A stretch of 9,626 nucleotides of DNA from Phycisphaerae bacterium (GCA_022842805.1 JALHOX010000158.1:1-9626), one strand, 5' to 3'; positions 1 through 6,199 are shown, counted from the stretch's first letter. The notes: generated by a model not told the origin, from the letters alone. Numbers and translations are program-made.

Positions 1-236
1 GGCCGGAGTTCATCGAGAAATTCAAGCACGAGATCCCGAAGTACATGCTGCGGCACAAGACGAAGGCGGGCATGACCGGCTACGCCCAGATTCGCGGCTT
101 GCGCGGGGCGCAGACCTCGCTCCGCAAGCGCATCCAGCACGACGTGCACTACATCCGCAACTGGAGCGTATGGCTCGACACGCGGATCTTGCTGCAGACG
201 GTGTTCGGGGTGTGGTTTAGTCGGCACGAGACGTAA
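1..236 (+). CDS. Undecaprenyl-phosphate sugar phosphotransferase, C-terminal fragment (WcaJ/EpsE-type)
   Basis: The 5' part lies outside the window; full codons begin at position 3 and the frame ends at TAA 234-236, giving the last 77 residues. Seen: KAGMTGYAQIRGLRG followed by KRIQHDVHYIRNWSVWLD and a final hydrophobic stretch. This is the conserved C-terminal end of the bacterial sugar transferase family (PF02397), where the G-(M/I)-T-G-x-A-Q and D-x-x-Y-x-x-N-W-S-x-x-x-D signatures belong to the cytoplasmic catalytic domain. Known for the family: transfer of a hexose-1-phosphate (often glucose or galactose) from a UDP-sugar to undecaprenyl phosphate at the inner membrane, the first step of exopolysaccharide or capsule assembly. 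The exact sugar cannot be read from this fragment. The downstream acyltransferase at 549 fits a surface-polysaccharide locus, although a tRNA gene on the other strand separates the two. Confidence 0.9.
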   Translation, partial: PEFIEKFKHEIPKYMLRHKTKAGMTGYAQIRGLRGAQTSLRKRIQHDVHYIRNWSVWLDTRILLQTVFGVWFSRHET

Positions 237-301
237 GGCTGTGGCGACCCACGAAGCGCCCGCTGCGTGCCAGACGCCATAACACCCCAATTCGGTTCGA
301 T

Positions 302-386
302 CGGAGAGGAAGGGATTCGAACCCCTGTACGCTTGCGCGTAAGCGGTTTTCAAGACCGCCGCCTTAAGCCGCTCGGCCACCTCTCC
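302..386 (-). tRNA. tRNA-Ser (anticodon TGA)
   Basis: Read on the minus strand from 386 to 302, the sequence folds as a class II tRNA. The 7-bp acceptor stem is GGAGAGG (386-380) with CCTCTCC (309-303), and the discriminator base is G. A D-arm follows, then an anticodon stem-loop with loop CTTGAAA, giving anticodon TGA (reads UCA and UCG serine codons). The long variable arm is TACGC-GCAA-GCGTA, a 5-bp stem with a tetraloop, and the T-loop is TTCGAAT. The long variable arm and the anticodon both support serine. The CCA end is not encoded, since the bases after the discriminator read A-T-C, so CCA must be added by nucleotidyltransferase. The gene sits alone, opposite in direction to both neighbouring protein genes. 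Confidence 0.97.
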
Positions 387-429
387 ATGTTGCGAGAGCC
401 TGGTGCTCACGCGGATCTTCGGAGGCGGG

Positions 430-435
430 ATTATA
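430..435 (-). promoter_or_regulatory. -10 box (TATAAT) of the tRNA-Ser promoter
   Basis: On the minus strand the sequence reads CCCCGTATAATCCCG, a perfect consensus -10 hexamer in otherwise GC-rich DNA. It lies 43 bases upstream of the mature tRNA 5' end, so transcription would start near 423 and leave a leader of about 37 nt for RNase P to remove. I found no good -35 hexamer at 16-18 bp. The call rests on the perfect -10 box and its position before a tRNA gene. Confidence 0.6.
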
Positions 436-548
436 CGGGGAGTCCGGGGCCGGCGACCGCTTTCCGGCGGCGCGGCTCAGAAGCAGGTCTGCCGCTACGA
501 TTCGCCCCCTGATTCGCCCAACGTCGTCACACGGAAGCTGACCCGCGC

Positions 549-2042
549 ATGCCGTCGCTCTCGCAGATTCAGCAGCAACTCAGCGCCATCCTGCATTGGT
601 TCGTCGCGCAGTTTCACGCCGTGCCTTGGGGAAATGTGCGCGATTACTGGCTGGTCTACGTTTTCGACGACCGCATGCTGGTGGCCTGGTTTCTGCCGCT
701 GGTGCCGCTGCTCTTCTTCGCTCCGCGGGCGCATCGCAAGGCGGCGATCGCGGTCAGCGGCCTGCTGTTCATCGCCTACGTCTGGGGCGTCTTTCACGCC
801 TGCCTTTGGATCGCAATCTGCTACGCATTTTTCAGGCTCAGCGAAGCCTTCGCCGTCGAGTGTCGCCGGACCGACGTGAATCCGCTCGGCCCGCCGCTCG
901 TCGCGGGCACGATCATCGTTGCGGCTCACTTTGCGTTCTTCAATATGCACCGCTGGATCGTGCTGCCGTCGGCAGCCGAAGCGTGGCTACACGCGAATTT
1001 GCCGTGGCTTTACCCCTTTGCGGCGCGCGGCTTTTCGTGGGAGCCCGCCGAACTGCCGGGCCTCGATCCGAAGCGCCTGTTCGATCTTTATTTTCCCTAC
1101 TTCGCCCATGCCGCCGGCACCGCCTACTTGATCGTGCGGATGACGCATTACTTCGCCGAGATCAGAAAGGGAACGATCCGAGCGGAAGAGCGCTCCTTCG
1201 CTCGGTTTCTGGCGTGGCTGTGCTATGCGCCGAATTTCATGCAGGGGCCGATCGAGCGCTACCCCGAATTTCAGACGCAACTCGAGCGCTGGCAGGATCA
1301 GCGCAGCCTCGCCGGCGCGCTTTACGGCGTATGGCGAATCGCGATGGGCATCGCCAAAAGCCTCTTCTGCGCGATCTGGCTCGAACCGCACATCGCACGC
1401 GCGCTCTACATCGGCCCGTACTACACGCAGCCGGAGTTGATCGAGAGCAACGCGTTTCTCTACTTCGGCGTCTTTCTGCAGATTTTCGGGCTCTACCTGC
1501 AATTCAGCGGATATTGCGACATTTCGGCGGGCATTGCGTGGATCATCGGCTATCGCCAGATCGAAAACTTCGCCATGCCCTGGTTTGCGACCAGCCTGCG
1601 CGATTTTTGGCGGCGCTGGCACATCAGCCTTTCCAGCATTCTGCGCGACTACGTCTATATCCCGCTGGGCGGCAGCCGGACGGGCGTGCCCATCATCAAC
1701 CTGATGCTCACCTTCGGCATCTGCGGCGTGTGGCACGCGTATTTGCCGCAGATGTGGTGGTGGGGTGTGCTGATGGGGGCGATGCTGTGGATCAATCAGG
1801 TGTGGCACGATCGCATGACCCGGCTCGACAAGCTGGACCTATCGAGCGCGACCGGCCCTGCCGCCATCGCCGCCCGCGTTCGCCGGGCTTGGCTGCGCTG
1901 CCGGCCGTTGCCGCAGGTTTTCGCGTGGCTGCTCACGCAGCACGCCTTCGTTTTCTCGCTCGTTCTGTTCTTTGGCGGGATGCGCGGCTATCGGGTGATC
2001 ATCGAGATTTTTCGCCGCGCCGCCGCGCCGTTTCAAGGCTAG
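549..2042 (+). CDS. MBOAT-family membrane-bound O-acyltransferase (AlgI/DltB-like)
   Basis: The 497-residue polytopic membrane protein is close to the usual AlgI length of about 460-520. Seen: hydrophobic segments in the N-terminal 130 residues, then YAPNFMQGPIERYPEF (about 226-241), the PN-F-x-x-GPI-x-R signature of the family. Further on come RDFWRRWHISLSSILRDYVY (351-370), with the conserved His358, and GVWHAYLPQMWWWG (393-406), whose His396 matches the catalytic histidine of MBOAT enzymes (PF03062). Known for the family: transfer of acyl groups, often acetyl, across or at the membrane onto polysaccharide or teichoic acid. AlgI partners such as AlgJ/AlgX/PatB-type SGNH proteins are absent next to it. 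The ATG at 549 is chosen because ggaag at 533-537 can serve as a weak ribosome-binding site. The gene ends convergently to the epimerase gene, about 100 bp away. The acyl donor and target glycan are unknown; membership of the family is secure. Confidence 0.93.
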   Translation: MPSLSQIQQQLSAILHWFVAQFHAVPWGNVRDYWLVYVFDDRMLVAWFLPLVPLLFFAPRAHRKAAIAVSGLLFIAYVWGVFHACLWIAICYAFFRLSEAFAVECRRTDVNPLGPPLVAGTIIVAAHFAFFNMHRWIVLPSAAEAWLHANLPWLYPFAARGFSWEPAELPGLDPKRLFDLYFPYFAHAAGTAYLIVRMTHYFAEIRKGTIRAEERSFARFLAWLCYAPNFMQGPIERYPEFQTQLERWQDQRSLAGALYGVWRIAMGIAKSLFCAIWLEPHIARALYIGPYYTQPELIESNAFLYFGVFLQIFGLYLQFSGYCDISAGIAWIIGYRQIENFAMPWFATSLRDFWRRWHISLSSILRDYVYIPLGGSRTGVPIINLMLTFGICGVWHAYLPQMWWWGVLMGAMLWINQVWHDRMTRLDKLDLSSATGPAAIAARVRRAWLRCRPLPQVFAWLLTQHAFVFSLVLFFGGMRGYRVIIEIFRRAAAPFQG

Positions 2043-2146
2043 CGCCGCAGGCTCGATTGCGTGCAGAGGAATACTCGGCTCCGCATTGATGCAATGCCCT
2101 TCGCAGCGCTCGGTCGCCGCGCCCGCCAGATGTCTCCCCCCCACCG

Positions 2147-3352
2147 TCAGCCGGCCGCTTTCTCCAGCATTTTCCAGCAGTAAAGCAGCCCGCGCGGGAC
2201 ATGAAACGCACCCTTCCACATGCCGCCCTTGATGGGCGTGCTGACGCTGCCGTTGCGATGCAGATAGCCGTACCACTCGCCGTGCTGCGCGTCGGGGAAA
2301 TGAGCGAAGGTCCACTCGTGCAGCTTTTCGAACCAGCGCTCCATTTCCGCGTCGCCCGTCATCTGGTGGAGCATCAACGTCGCGATCAGCGCTTCGTTGT
2401 GGGGCCACCAGAGCTTCATGTCGTGCTCGAGCTGCGTCGCGGGTTTGCCTGCGACGTCGACGAAGTAGAGCAGCCCGCCATAGGTCGCATCCCAGCCGCG
2501 CTCCAGCGACATTCGCGCGATCGAGAGCGCCGAAGCGACGAGATCGGGCCGCCCGCGTCGCTGGGCCGTCTCCAGCATGAACCAGGCACACTCAATCGCG
2601 TGTCCGGGGTTCATCACCCGCCCATCCGGACCATCGACCGCCGACCCATCGGGCGCGACCGTCTCCAGCACGCAGTTTTGCTGCGGCTTTACGAAGTCGC
2701 GCAGGATCTCAGCGATGGTGTCCTCTAGAACCGTTTCGATTTTTGCCGGCGGCGAGCCGAGAACACTGGGGGCGCTATCGATGCCGCATCGGGCCAGCGT
2801 CTCCGACATGTTCAGCAGGCACATCAGCGGCGACAGCCCCTTCATGGGCCGCGTGCGGGGGTCAACCTTGGCCGCCGCAAGCCCGGGCGTCCGGAGAAAT
2901 CGCAAGAAGCGCGCGAACATCTCAGCCGCGCGATCGCGATAGCGCCCCGTGCCCGTCGCGCGGTACATGGCCGCGTACGCCAGACAAGCGAACACCTCGC
3001 TGAAGACATAGCGCCGCATGCGCAGCGGCCGTCCTTCGCGCGTGACGGCGAAGTACATCTTGCCGCTTTCGTCGAAGCAGTGCGCTTCGAGAAATCGCAG
3101 CCCCAGCTCCGCCGCCGCCAGCCACTCGGGTCGCTTTTCGACGTCGGCATAGAGCGTCGCAAACAGCCATATCTCTCGGCCCTGGAGCCAGACCGGCTTG
3201 TCGGTGCCGTAGAGCGAACCGTCGCGATCGAGAAGGGTGAAATAGCCCCCCTGCTCGTGATCGAGCGAGTGTCGCAGCCAAAACGGGACGACGTCGTCGA
3301 GGAGAGCGGAGCGGTATTGGTCGCGCAAGCGGGCGAGTCGAGCTAGGTTCAT
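2147..3352 (-). CDS. AGE/RnBP-family sugar 2-epimerase (N-acylglucosamine 2-epimerase-like)
   Basis: The protein has 401 residues from the ATG at 3352, matching the usual 390-420 of the family (PF07221, an (alpha/alpha)6 barrel). Visible active-site motifs occur in the family order: QGREIW with Arg59, NPGHAIECAWF with His251, KLWWPHNEALIA with His318 and Glu320, and GAFHVPR with His384. These correspond to the Arg/His/Glu/His set of characterised N-acetylglucosamine 2-epimerases, which interconvert GlcNAc and ManNAc in the cytoplasm. The VFSEVFACLAYAAMYRATG segment (116-134) also looks more RnBP-like than cellobiose-epimerase-like. The exact sugar is still open. The frame runs on upstream to 3469, but those 39 extra codons lie mostly in a palindromic repeat and are not conserved in type, so the internal ATG is preferred. 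No Shine-Dalgarno sequence is present; TACAAT lies six bases before the ATG. The gene diverges from an FAD oxidoreductase. Confidence 0.92.
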   Translation of the reverse strand: MNLARLARLRDQYRSALLDDVVPFWLRHSLDHEQGGYFTLLDRDGSLYGTDKPVWLQGREIWLFATLYADVEKRPEWLAAAELGLRFLEAHCFDESGKMYFAVTREGRPLRMRRYVFSEVFACLAYAAMYRATGTGRYRDRAAEMFARFLRFLRTPGLAAAKVDPRTRPMKGLSPLMCLLNMSETLARCGIDSAPSVLGSPPAKIETVLEDTIAEILRDFVKPQQNCVLETVAPDGSAVDGPDGRVMNPGHAIECAWFMLETAQRRGRPDLVASALSIARMSLERGWDATYGGLLYFVDVAGKPATQLEHDMKLWWPHNEALIATLMLHQMTGDAEMERWFEKLHEWTFAHFPDAQHGEWYGYLHRNGSVSTPIKGGMWKGAFHVPRGLLYCWKMLEKAAG

Positions 3353-3358
3353 CGCGGC

Positions 3359-3386
3359 ATTGTAGCGCGATGGTTTCGAGTTTCGA
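3359..3386 (-). promoter_or_regulatory. Candidate promoter of the epimerase gene, positioned for a leaderless mRNA
   Basis: On the minus strand a TACAAT hexamer (3364-3359) matches 5 of 6 bases of the -10 consensus and is followed by exactly six bases and then the ATG at 3352. The predicted first transcribed base is therefore the A of the start codon. A TCGAAA hexamer (3386-3381), matching 4 of 6 bases of the -35 consensus, lies 16 bp upstream. It falls inside the left arm of the neighbouring palindromic element. The absence of any Shine-Dalgarno sequence agrees with a leaderless start. This is inference from motif spacing only. Confidence 0.4.
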
Positions 3387-3477
3387 GTGCAGGGTGTCGA
3401 GTGGAAGGCAGGGATCGCCTCTCTGAGACGCGGCGGGAGCTCGTCGCCATTCGACTCGACACTCTGCACCCGAAACT
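3379..3477. repeat. Imperfect palindromic element between divergent genes
   Basis: Left arm 3379-3405 and right arm 3451-3477 are reverse complements at 24 of 27 positions (mismatches at three single bases). The core of 45 bp can form smaller stems, for example AGGC 3406-3409 with GCCT 3417-3420. Just outside and overlapping the left arm, the 7-mer gtttcga occurs twice in tandem (3373-3386). The size of about 100 bp, the lack of coding content and the position between two genes suggest a non-autonomous palindromic repeat of REP/MITE type. No target-site duplication is evident and no second copy lies in the window. As RNA it would fold into one long hairpin from either strand. Confidence 0.7.
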
Positions 3478-3502
3478 GATCCCCGCCCTCGGTCGGGACC
3501 GT

Positions 3503-3508
3503 TACGAT
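3503..3508 (+). promoter_or_regulatory. -10-like box of the FAD oxidoreductase gene
   Basis: TACGAT keeps the four most important -10 positions (T1, A2, A5, T6) and ends seven bases before the ATG at 3516. Transcription would start at about 3515, giving an essentially leaderless mRNA like that proposed for the divergent epimerase gene. No convincing -35 hexamer is present, so this is weak evidence. Confidence 0.25.
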
Positions 3509-3515
3509 TCATCGG

Positions 3516-4982
3516 ATGAATATGCCTAGCGAACTCCGTTCCGCCTGGTCCGCGCTTCCGCCCGCCGACGAGGTCGATGTGTTGGTCCTCGGCGGCGGCC
3601 CGGCCGGCGCCGCCGCTGCGATCGCCGCCGCCCGAGACGGCGCCCGCACGCTGCTGATCGAGCAATATGGCTTTCTTGGCGGCATGGGCACGGCGGGCCT
3701 CGTACCCGCGTTTTGCCCCTTTAGCGACCGCGAGAAGTGCATCATTCGCGGCATCGGGCAGCAGATTCTGGAAGAGATGAAAGCGGGGATGCCGCACATC
3801 GAGCGCGACGCGCTCGACTGGGTGCCGATCGACGCGGAGCGTCTCAAGACGGTGTACGAACGCCGCGTGATCGAAGCCGGCGCGCGGATTCTGTATCTGA
3901 CGCATTTCGTGGATGTCGTTGTCGAGGAGGAGAGGGGTGAAGGGGTGAAGGGGCGAAGGGGTGATGCGGAAGTCACGGCTGCCGCTGCTACGCCCGCGCG
4001 CGCCGACCAACACCCTTCCACCCCTTCACCCCTCCACCGCTCGCGCGTCTCCGCGGCGATCATCCACAACAAGTCCGGCCTGCAACGCATCAACGCGAGC
4101 GTTTTAGTCGACTGCACCGGCGATGCCGATGTCGCCGCCGCGGCGGGCGTTCCGTTTGCAAAAGGCGACCCTGACACCGGGGCGCTGCAGCCCTGCACGA
4201 TGTGCTTTGTTCTCGCGGGAGTGGACAACAGCGTGCTGCAGCCGTGGCTGTGGGCGGACAACGCGAAGAATCTGCTGCTCAAGCCCTCCATCGCCGCCGC
4301 CAAGGCCGCGGGCGATCTCGACATCATCGAAGAAGCGGCGAATGTCGCATATCAGAGCCCGTCGACGATCGGCTTCAACTTCAGCCACGTCTTTGACGTC
4401 GACGCGACCGACGCGACGCAGCTCAGCCGCGCGATGGTGGACGGCCGCAAGCTCGTCCGACACCTGACCGACTTCGTGAAGAAGTATCTGCCGGGCTGCA
4501 AAGACGCGGTGCTGGTCACCAGCGGCGTGCAGATCGGCGTGCGCGAGACGCGGCGCATCGTCGGCGACTATGTGCTGACGCTCGACGACTACCTCGCTCG
4601 GCGCAGCTTTGAGGACGAGATCGCGCGCAACGCGTACTACATCGACATTCACCTGAGCAAGCGCGAGTGGGAGCGCAACCTCGGCAAGGAGATCGACTGG
4701 GAATCGCGGATTCATCAGTACAAGGCGGGCGAGTCGCACGGCATCCCCTATCGCTGCCTGCTCCCGGTCAACACCACCAACCTGCTCGTCGCGGGGCGCA
4801 GCATTAGCACAGACCGCGCCGTGCAGGGCAGCACCCGCGTCATGCCCAACTGCCTGGCGATGGGCGAGGCTGCCGGCGCTGCCGCCGCGATCGCCGCCAA
4901 AGCACATGGGGGCGCGGTCCGCGCCGTTTCCGCGGATGCGCTCCGCGCCCGTCTGCGCTCCGGCGGCGCATATTTGCCCTGA
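3516..4982 (+). CDS. FAD-dependent oxidoreductase (PF12831 type) with an in-frame repeat insertion
   Basis: The protein has 488 residues. Seen: an N-terminal dinucleotide-binding fold with VLVLGGGPAGAAAAIAAARDG (from residue 22; GxGxxG at 26-31), an acidic Glu49 at the end of the second strand for the FAD ribose, and YGFLGGMGTAG (51-61), typical of the family. LVDCTGDADVAAAAGVPF (197-214) and the C-terminal LLVAGRSISTDRAVQGSTRVMPNCLAMGEAAG region (423-454) close the FAD site. The substrate is unknown; relatives are often found with sugar or polysaccharide genes. Residues of about 139-176 are foreign to the fold. They separate VDVVVEE from RVSAAIIHNKSG, which in relatives normally lie close together, and are encoded by a palindromic element. 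The start at 3516 is supported by the TACGAT box at 3503-3508; ATG 3522 is an alternative. No clear Shine-Dalgarno sequence is seen. The divergent neighbour is a sugar epimerase. Confidence 0.9.
   Translation: MNMPSELRSAWSALPPADEVDVLVLGGGPAGAAAAIAAARDGARTLLIEQYGFLGGMGTAGLVPAFCPFSDREKCIIRGIGQQILEEMKAGMPHIERDALDWVPIDAERLKTVYERRVIEAGARILYLTHFVDVVVEEERGEGVKGRRGDAEVTAAAATPARADQHPSTPSPLHRSRVSAAIIHNKSGLQRINASVLVDCTGDADVAAAAGVPFAKGDPDTGALQPCTMCFVLAGVDNSVLQPWLWADNAKNLLLKPSIAAAKAAGDLDIIEEAANVAYQSPSTIGFNFSHVFDVDATDATQLSRAMVDGRKLVRHLTDFVKKYLPGCKDAVLVTSGVQIGVRETRRIVGDYVLTLDDYLARRSFEDEIARNAYYIDIHLSKREWERNLGKEIDWESRIHQYKAGESHGIPYRCLLPVNTTNLLVAGRSISTDRAVQGSTRVMPNCLAMGEAAGAAAAIAAKAHGGAVRAVSADALRARLRSGGAYLP
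3928..4043. repeat. Palindromic element inserted in frame in the oxidoreductase gene
   Basis: A perfect 16-bp inverted repeat, gaggggtgaaggggtg at 3932-3947 and its complement at 4019-4034, brackets about 70 bp. The left arm continues as a tandem 8-bp repeat (ggggtgaa, ggggtgaa, ggggcgaa, ggggtgat; 3934-3965). The right arm shows a degraded counterpart (cacccttcca, 4011-4020). The interior has a further small stem, GTGA 3961-3964 with TCAC 3973-3976. Translation gives a low-complexity, Gly/Arg/Ala/Pro/Ser-rich stretch (about residues 139-176) that interrupts the flavoprotein fold but keeps the frame. The exact insertion borders are uncertain by several bases. Confidence 0.72.
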
Positions 4983-5054
4983 AGTCGTCGCTGCGTAAGA
5001 AAGGCGTGGGAGCGGATCGCGGGGCGATGGGATCGGGGATTCTGCGAAAGCAAG

Positions 5055-5090
5055 GCCACGGTCAGGCATATGGGGACGCCCGACCGTGGC
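5055..5090. terminator. Hairpin between convergent genes, possible two-way terminator
   Basis: A perfect 9-bp stem, GCCACGGTC (5055-5063) with GACCGTGGC (5082-5090), encloses an 18-base loop that can add GGC/GCC pairs. It lies about 70 bases after the oxidoreductase stop and about 80 bases after the stop of the PEP-CTERM gene read from the other side. There is no T-run on either side, so it is not a classical intrinsic terminator. A Rho-assisted or mRNA-3'-end role is possible. A 10-bp palindrome, gaggcgcctc, follows at 5097-5106. Confidence 0.4.
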
Positions 5091-5171
5091 GCACGCGAGG
5101 CGCCTCACCGGCTGCGCAGGTCGCAGGAGTGGCCGCGACCCGCGGAAGCGGAGGAGTGGCAGCGAGGCGTC

Positions 5172-5894
5172 TTAGCGGCGTCGGACCAGAGAGAGCGCGG
5201 CAAGGCCGAGCAGCGCGAGAGTGCCGGGCTCGGGGACCGCGTCGACGCTGACCACGGCCTGCAGGGCCTGAGCGCCGGAACCGTTTAGCAAACCCATTGC
5301 GTACACGGTGTAGACCGTGTTGGCTTCGAGGTTGAGGATGCCTGTCGTGAGGGCGGTGGTGCTGGTGCCGGCGACATTGGCGTCGAACTGATAGGCGCCG
5401 GCCGGGACGGTGCGATAGCCGCCCGAATCGCCGAAGGCGACGTTGCCGAAGATCGTTGTGGAGGTGCCGGCGAGGTTGATGTCCACATTCGGGGTGCCGG
5501 GGGAAAGGTGAATGAAGCGCACGCGGGCGTTGGCGCTGTCGAGCGTGTTGTCGTCGACGAAAACGCGCGGCGTGATGTTGGCGAAGAGGTCGGTGGCGGC
5601 CACGCTATAGCTGACGCCGTCGGCGAGCAGCAGGTTCGCGTTGATCGCAACGGGCGTGGTCTGGTTGGCGGGGACAACCTTGGCGTTGTAGGCGCCGGCG
5701 GGGACGCTGAAGAAGTTGCTGACGCCGGTGAAGGGCACGTCCTGCAGCAACGGGGAGGAGAAGTCGTCGTTGATGATCACGTCAACGGCGGGGGTATCCG
5801 GCGAAGCGTGGATGACGCGGAACTGCGCGTTGGCGTTGGCCGCGGCGCTGAAAACAAGACCAGCAAATCCGAGACTGGCGAGCAGACGTTTCAT
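5172..5894 (-). CDS. Secreted DUF4397-repeat protein with PEP-CTERM sorting signal
   Basis: The protein has 240 residues from ATG 5894, with a strong ribosome-binding site AAGGAG at 5905-5900, five bases away. Seen: a signal peptide (MKRLLASLGFAGLVFSAAANANA, residues 1-23), then two similar repeats of about 100 residues. The first starts FRVIHASPDTPAVDV (25-39) and the second VRFIHLSPGTPNVDI (125-139), each with a later VPAGAY (64-69 and 163-168). These are DUF4397 (PF14344) hallmarks, predicted beta-rich extracellular domains. The C-terminus has VPEP (220-223), a hydrophobic helix and RRR, the PEP-CTERM signal cleaved by an exosortase in the cell envelope. Function is unknown; a surface or matrix protein is the reasonable guess. 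An upstream in-frame extension to 6149 is rejected because the signal peptide and ribosome-binding site fix the start. No exosortase gene lies in the window. Confidence 0.92.
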   Translation of the reverse strand: MKRLLASLGFAGLVFSAAANANAQFRVIHASPDTPAVDVIINDDFSSPLLQDVPFTGVSNFFSVPAGAYNAKVVPANQTTPVAINANLLLADGVSYSVAATDLFANITPRVFVDDNTLDSANARVRFIHLSPGTPNVDINLAGTSTTIFGNVAFGDSGGYRTVPAGAYQFDANVAGTSTTALTTGILNLEANTVYTVYAMGLLNGSGAQALQAVVSVDAVPEPGTLALLGLAALSLVRRR

Positions 5895-6199
5895 GGCAGC
5901 TCCTTCTTTCCGATTCCAGAGGGCACTGAGACAAATCACAACGCCACTGCGGCGTTTGAGATACAAGGTTGCATCGCGGCGGCGGCGACGCGGACGAAGC
6001 GCGGCCGGCGCGCGGATTCTCCGCGGGCGACGCGATGTCGCCTTTTTTCGCACGAGGCCGCAAAGCCGGGCGGGCCGCGCGGCGAAACAGGTTTCAGCAA
6101 TCAGACGGGTTGCGTCGGCTTTGCAGAAAATGCCGACCACCCAGCGCACAAGCCACAGACGATCGATCAGCCGCGGCGAGGCTCAGCCGCGGGGCGAGT
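5895..6199. other. 305-bp intergenic region between the M56 protease and PEP-CTERM genes
   Basis: No credible gene is seen here. Next to the PEP-CTERM start is its AAGGAG ribosome-binding site (5900-5905) and a small hairpin, AACGCC-GGCGTT at 5940-5956, in the probable leader. Two adjacent hairpins and a T-run occupy 6011-6048 (listed separately). Near the end of the protease gene the 10-mer tcagccgcgg is repeated directly at 6167-6176 and 6183-6192; its CCGCGG parts could pair. I could not assign a clear promoter for the PEP-CTERM gene. Confidence 0.5.
6011..6048 (+). terminator. Double hairpin with T-run, plus-strand orientation
   Basis: Two perfect 6-bp stems follow each other directly: CGCGGA-TTC-TCCGCG (6011-6025) and GGCGAC-GCGAT-GTCGCC (6026-6042). 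Six T residues follow (6043-6048). The second hairpin plus T-run has the form of an intrinsic terminator for transcripts running left to right. No plus-strand gene ends nearby; both flanking genes are on the minus strand, where the T-run would precede the hairpin as A residues and so would not work. Confidence 0.55.

Noticed and set aside
302..386. tRNA gene as an integration (att) site of a mobile element
   Set aside because: No repeat of the tRNA 3' end and no integrase gene appear in the window.
987..1808. Long minus-strand open frame inside the acyltransferase gene
   Set aside because: No start signal, biased composition and no recognisable motif; the plus-strand frame has strong family signatures.
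596..2089. Open plus-strand frame of 497 codons, the same length as the MBOAT gene
   Set aside because: It overlaps the acyltransferase in another frame, is Arg/Ala-rich and without membrane or domain motifs. It is a product of high GC content.
3353..3469. 39-codon N-terminal extension of the epimerase
   Set aside because: Most of it is encoded by the palindromic element, and the family length and first helix fit the ATG at 3352.
2922..4013. Minus-strand open frame spanning the divergent promoter region
   Set aside because: It crosses both palindromic elements and overlaps two well-supported genes; its LHSKLET and SPLHPFTP-like words are simply the translated repeats.
3928..4043. CRISPR-like short repeats in the G-rich tract
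   Set aside because: The repeat unit is only 8 bp, tandem without spacers, and lies inside a coding frame.
4104..5108. Minus-strand open frame of 334 codons opposite the oxidoreductase
   Set aside because: No domain pattern; it is a mirror of the GC-rich coding frame on the plus strand.
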